5,611 bases of DNA, taken from NCBI GenBank assembly GCA_937942405.1, contig CALDEN010000263.1, positions 1 to 5,611 of the forward strand, in the 5' to 3' direction. Positions 4,311-5,611 of the stretch are shown in pieces. The notes below the pieces were generated by a model that was not told the DNA's origin, ran no database searches, and worked only from the letters and a program-made list of their open reading frames with translations. This DNA is from an uncultured Saprospiraceae bacterium (GTDB lineage Bacteria > Bacteroidota > Bacteroidia > Chitinophagales > Saprospiraceae). The translations under genes and the position numbers were made by a program. The first letter of the stretch is position 1, and each line of letters begins with the position of its first letter.

Positions 4311-5611
4311 TTGGACAAGGAGTTAATTATTAGTTCAACTCCTTCAGAAGTAGAAGTTGCTATTCTTGAAAACAAGAAGCTAGTGGAACTGCATAAGCAG
4401 AAAACCACAGATAACTTTTCTGTAGGAGATATATTCCTGGGTCACATCAAAAAAACGATGCCAGGTCTTAACGCTGCATTTGTAGAAATAGGTCACTCAA
4501 AAGACGCATTCTTACATTATACCGATCTAGGTCCTCAATTGAAATCTTTGTTGAAATACACAAAGCAATCGATTAATGGTACCCATAATTCTCATCTTCT
4601 AGAAACTTTTAAACTAGAAGCAGATATCGTAAAATCGGGTAAGATAGATCAGGTACTCCAAAAAAGAGACCCTGTTCTTGTCCAAATATTGAAAGAACCA
4701 ATCTCTACTAAAGGGCCAAGACTAAGCTGTGAAATCACTATACCAGGTAGATTCCTAGTTCTGACCCCTTTTAACGATGTAGTAGCTGTATCCAAAAAAA
4801 TTACGGATCAGGAAGAACGAGTTAGACTTAAAAATCTAATCGACAGCATCCGTCCTAAAAAGATGGGCGTCATCGTACGTACCGCAGGAAAAGGAAAAAA
4901 AGTAGCCGATCTACACAGAGAACTAAGTAATCTCGAAAACAAGTGGAAACAGATCTATACTGAACTAAAATCCAGTAAACCTCCTGTCAAGCTACTCAGC
5001 GAAATAGATAAAACAAGCACGATCCTCAGAGATATGCTCAATTCTACTTTTAATAAGGTCGTCATCGATGATGAGAGTTTATACAAAGATGTAAAAGCAT
5101 ATATGGGAAAGATCGCTCCTGATAGAGTGAAAATCGTTTCTCAATACACTGGTGATAGACATATATTCGACACATTCCCTGTAAACAGACAGATAAAAGC
5201 ATCATTTGGTAAAAACTCTACCCTACGTAGTGGAGTTTACCTCATCATAGAGAGTACGGAAGCCATGCATGTCATAGATGTGAACAGTGGACCTAAAATG
5301 ATCAAGAAGAATCAAGAAGATGCTTCTGTTCAGGTAAACATGGAGGCCGCTCAAGAAATCGCTAGACAACTGCGACTCAGAGATATCGGTGGACTGATCA
5401 TTATAGACTTTATCGATATGCGTAATAACGATAATAAGCAGAAGCTCTTTAAAGCAATGAAAGACTTTATGCAACATGATCGTGCCCAGCATACGATATT
5501 GCCATTGAGTAAATTCGGTCTGATGCAGATTACTCGTCAGAGAGTAAAGCCTGCTACCAAAATAAACACAGACGTAACCTGTCAAGTATGTGACGGTTCT
5601 GGCAAGGCTAC
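4311..5611 (+). CDS. rng: Ribonuclease G/E, 3' end cut off by the window edge
   Basis: Endoribonuclease of the RNase E/G family, a single-strand-specific, 5'-monophosphate-sensing enzyme of rRNA maturation and mRNA decay. The 433 visible codons cover most of the catalytic region: an S1 domain from about 36 (FSVGDIFLGHIKK, then MPGLNAAFVEIG and KDAFLHYTDLGPQ), the 5'-sensor segment with Arg190-Thr191 in IVRTAGKGKK (R169/T170 in E. coli RNase E), and the DNase I-like catalytic domain with Asp323 and Asn325 in VIDVNSG (D303, N305) and Asp366 in IIIDFID (D346). The zinc-link cysteines are C424-Q-V-C427 (C404, C407). All catalytic residues keep a constant offset of 20. The reading frame has no ATG until residue 50, inside the S1 domain; TTG 4311 gives MDKELIISSTPSEVEVAILE, which matches the family N-terminus, so TTG is the likely start. 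About 80 residues should lie beyond the right edge. No RNase E-type degradosome tail can be judged from here. Confidence 0.93.
   Translation, partial: MDKELIISSTPSEVEVAILENKKLVELHKQKTTDNFSVGDIFLGHIKKTMPGLNAAFVEIGHSKDAFLHYTDLGPQLKSLLKYTKQSINGTHNSHLLETFKLEADIVKSGKIDQVLQKRDPVLVQILKEPISTKGPRLSCEITIPGRFLVLTPFNDVVAVSKKITDQEERVRLKNLIDSIRPKKMGVIVRTAGKGKKVADLHRELSNLENKWKQIYTELKSSKPPVKLLSEIDKTSTILRDMLNSTFNKVVIDDESLYKDVKAYMGKIAPDRVKIVSQYTGDRHIFDTFPVNRQIKASFGKNSTLRSGVYLIIESTEAMHVIDVNSGPKMIKKNQEDASVQVNMEAAQEIARQLRLRDIGGLIIIDFIDMRNNDNKQKLFKAMKDFMQHDRAQHTILPLSKFGLMQITRQRVKPATKINTDVTCQVCDGSGKA

Noticed and set aside
5223..5585. 120-codon ORF on the minus strand inside rng
   Set aside because: It lies wholly antisense to the conserved catalytic part of rng, including the D323 and D366 motifs, and its product has no family-like features.

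Overview
The window most likely comes from a member of the Bacteroidota. It is AT-rich. Two minus-strand genes have the -7 promoter element typical of this phylum (TAnnTTTG), and the coding sequences lack usable Shine-Dalgarno motifs. The proteins also have Bacteroidota character: an HU protein with GRHI in place of GRNP, a guanylate kinase with an APSGAGKT P-loop, and an RNase G/E beginning MDKELIISS. I cannot assign a genus from sequence alone. No mobile element, phage, CRISPR array or defence system is visible; this is a housekeeping region of the chromosome.

Left part (1-860): about 180 bases without a convincing gene hold several short hairpins and a repeated decamer. A strong terminator hairpin follows, then a minus-strand tRNA-Phe(GAA) with its own promoter. 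Divergent from the tRNA is ogt, a DNA repair methyltransferase for O6-alkylguanine.

Middle part (856-2712): a compact minus-strand operon, yicC-gmk-apaG, is transcribed from a promoter just upstream of yicC. Spacing is 2 bases between yicC and gmk, and gmk and apaG overlap by 8 bases. The end of apaG overlaps the end of ogt by 4 bases, so the convergent genes have no terminator between them.

Right part (2713-5611): from a divergent intergenic region a plus-strand cluster runs through an HU-family DNA-binding protein, a membrane-anchored TPR protein and a 30-residue, extremely basic peptide resembling the AURKAIP1/COX24 (mS38/bS22) ribosomal protein family. A clear intrinsic terminator ends this cluster. 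After a 145-base leader comes rng, an RNase G/E that appears to start at TTG and is cut off by the right edge after about 433 codons. The three well-known themes of the region are nucleotide supply (gmk), RNA processing and decay (yicC, rng) and nucleoid or ribosome-associated basic proteins (HU, the small peptide).

The observations most worth a second look are the small basic peptide, the TTG start of rng with a short in-frame ORF just upstream, the hairpin cluster at the left edge, the U-U mismatch in the T-stem of the tRNA, and the overlapping convergent stop codons. None of these proves a new system.
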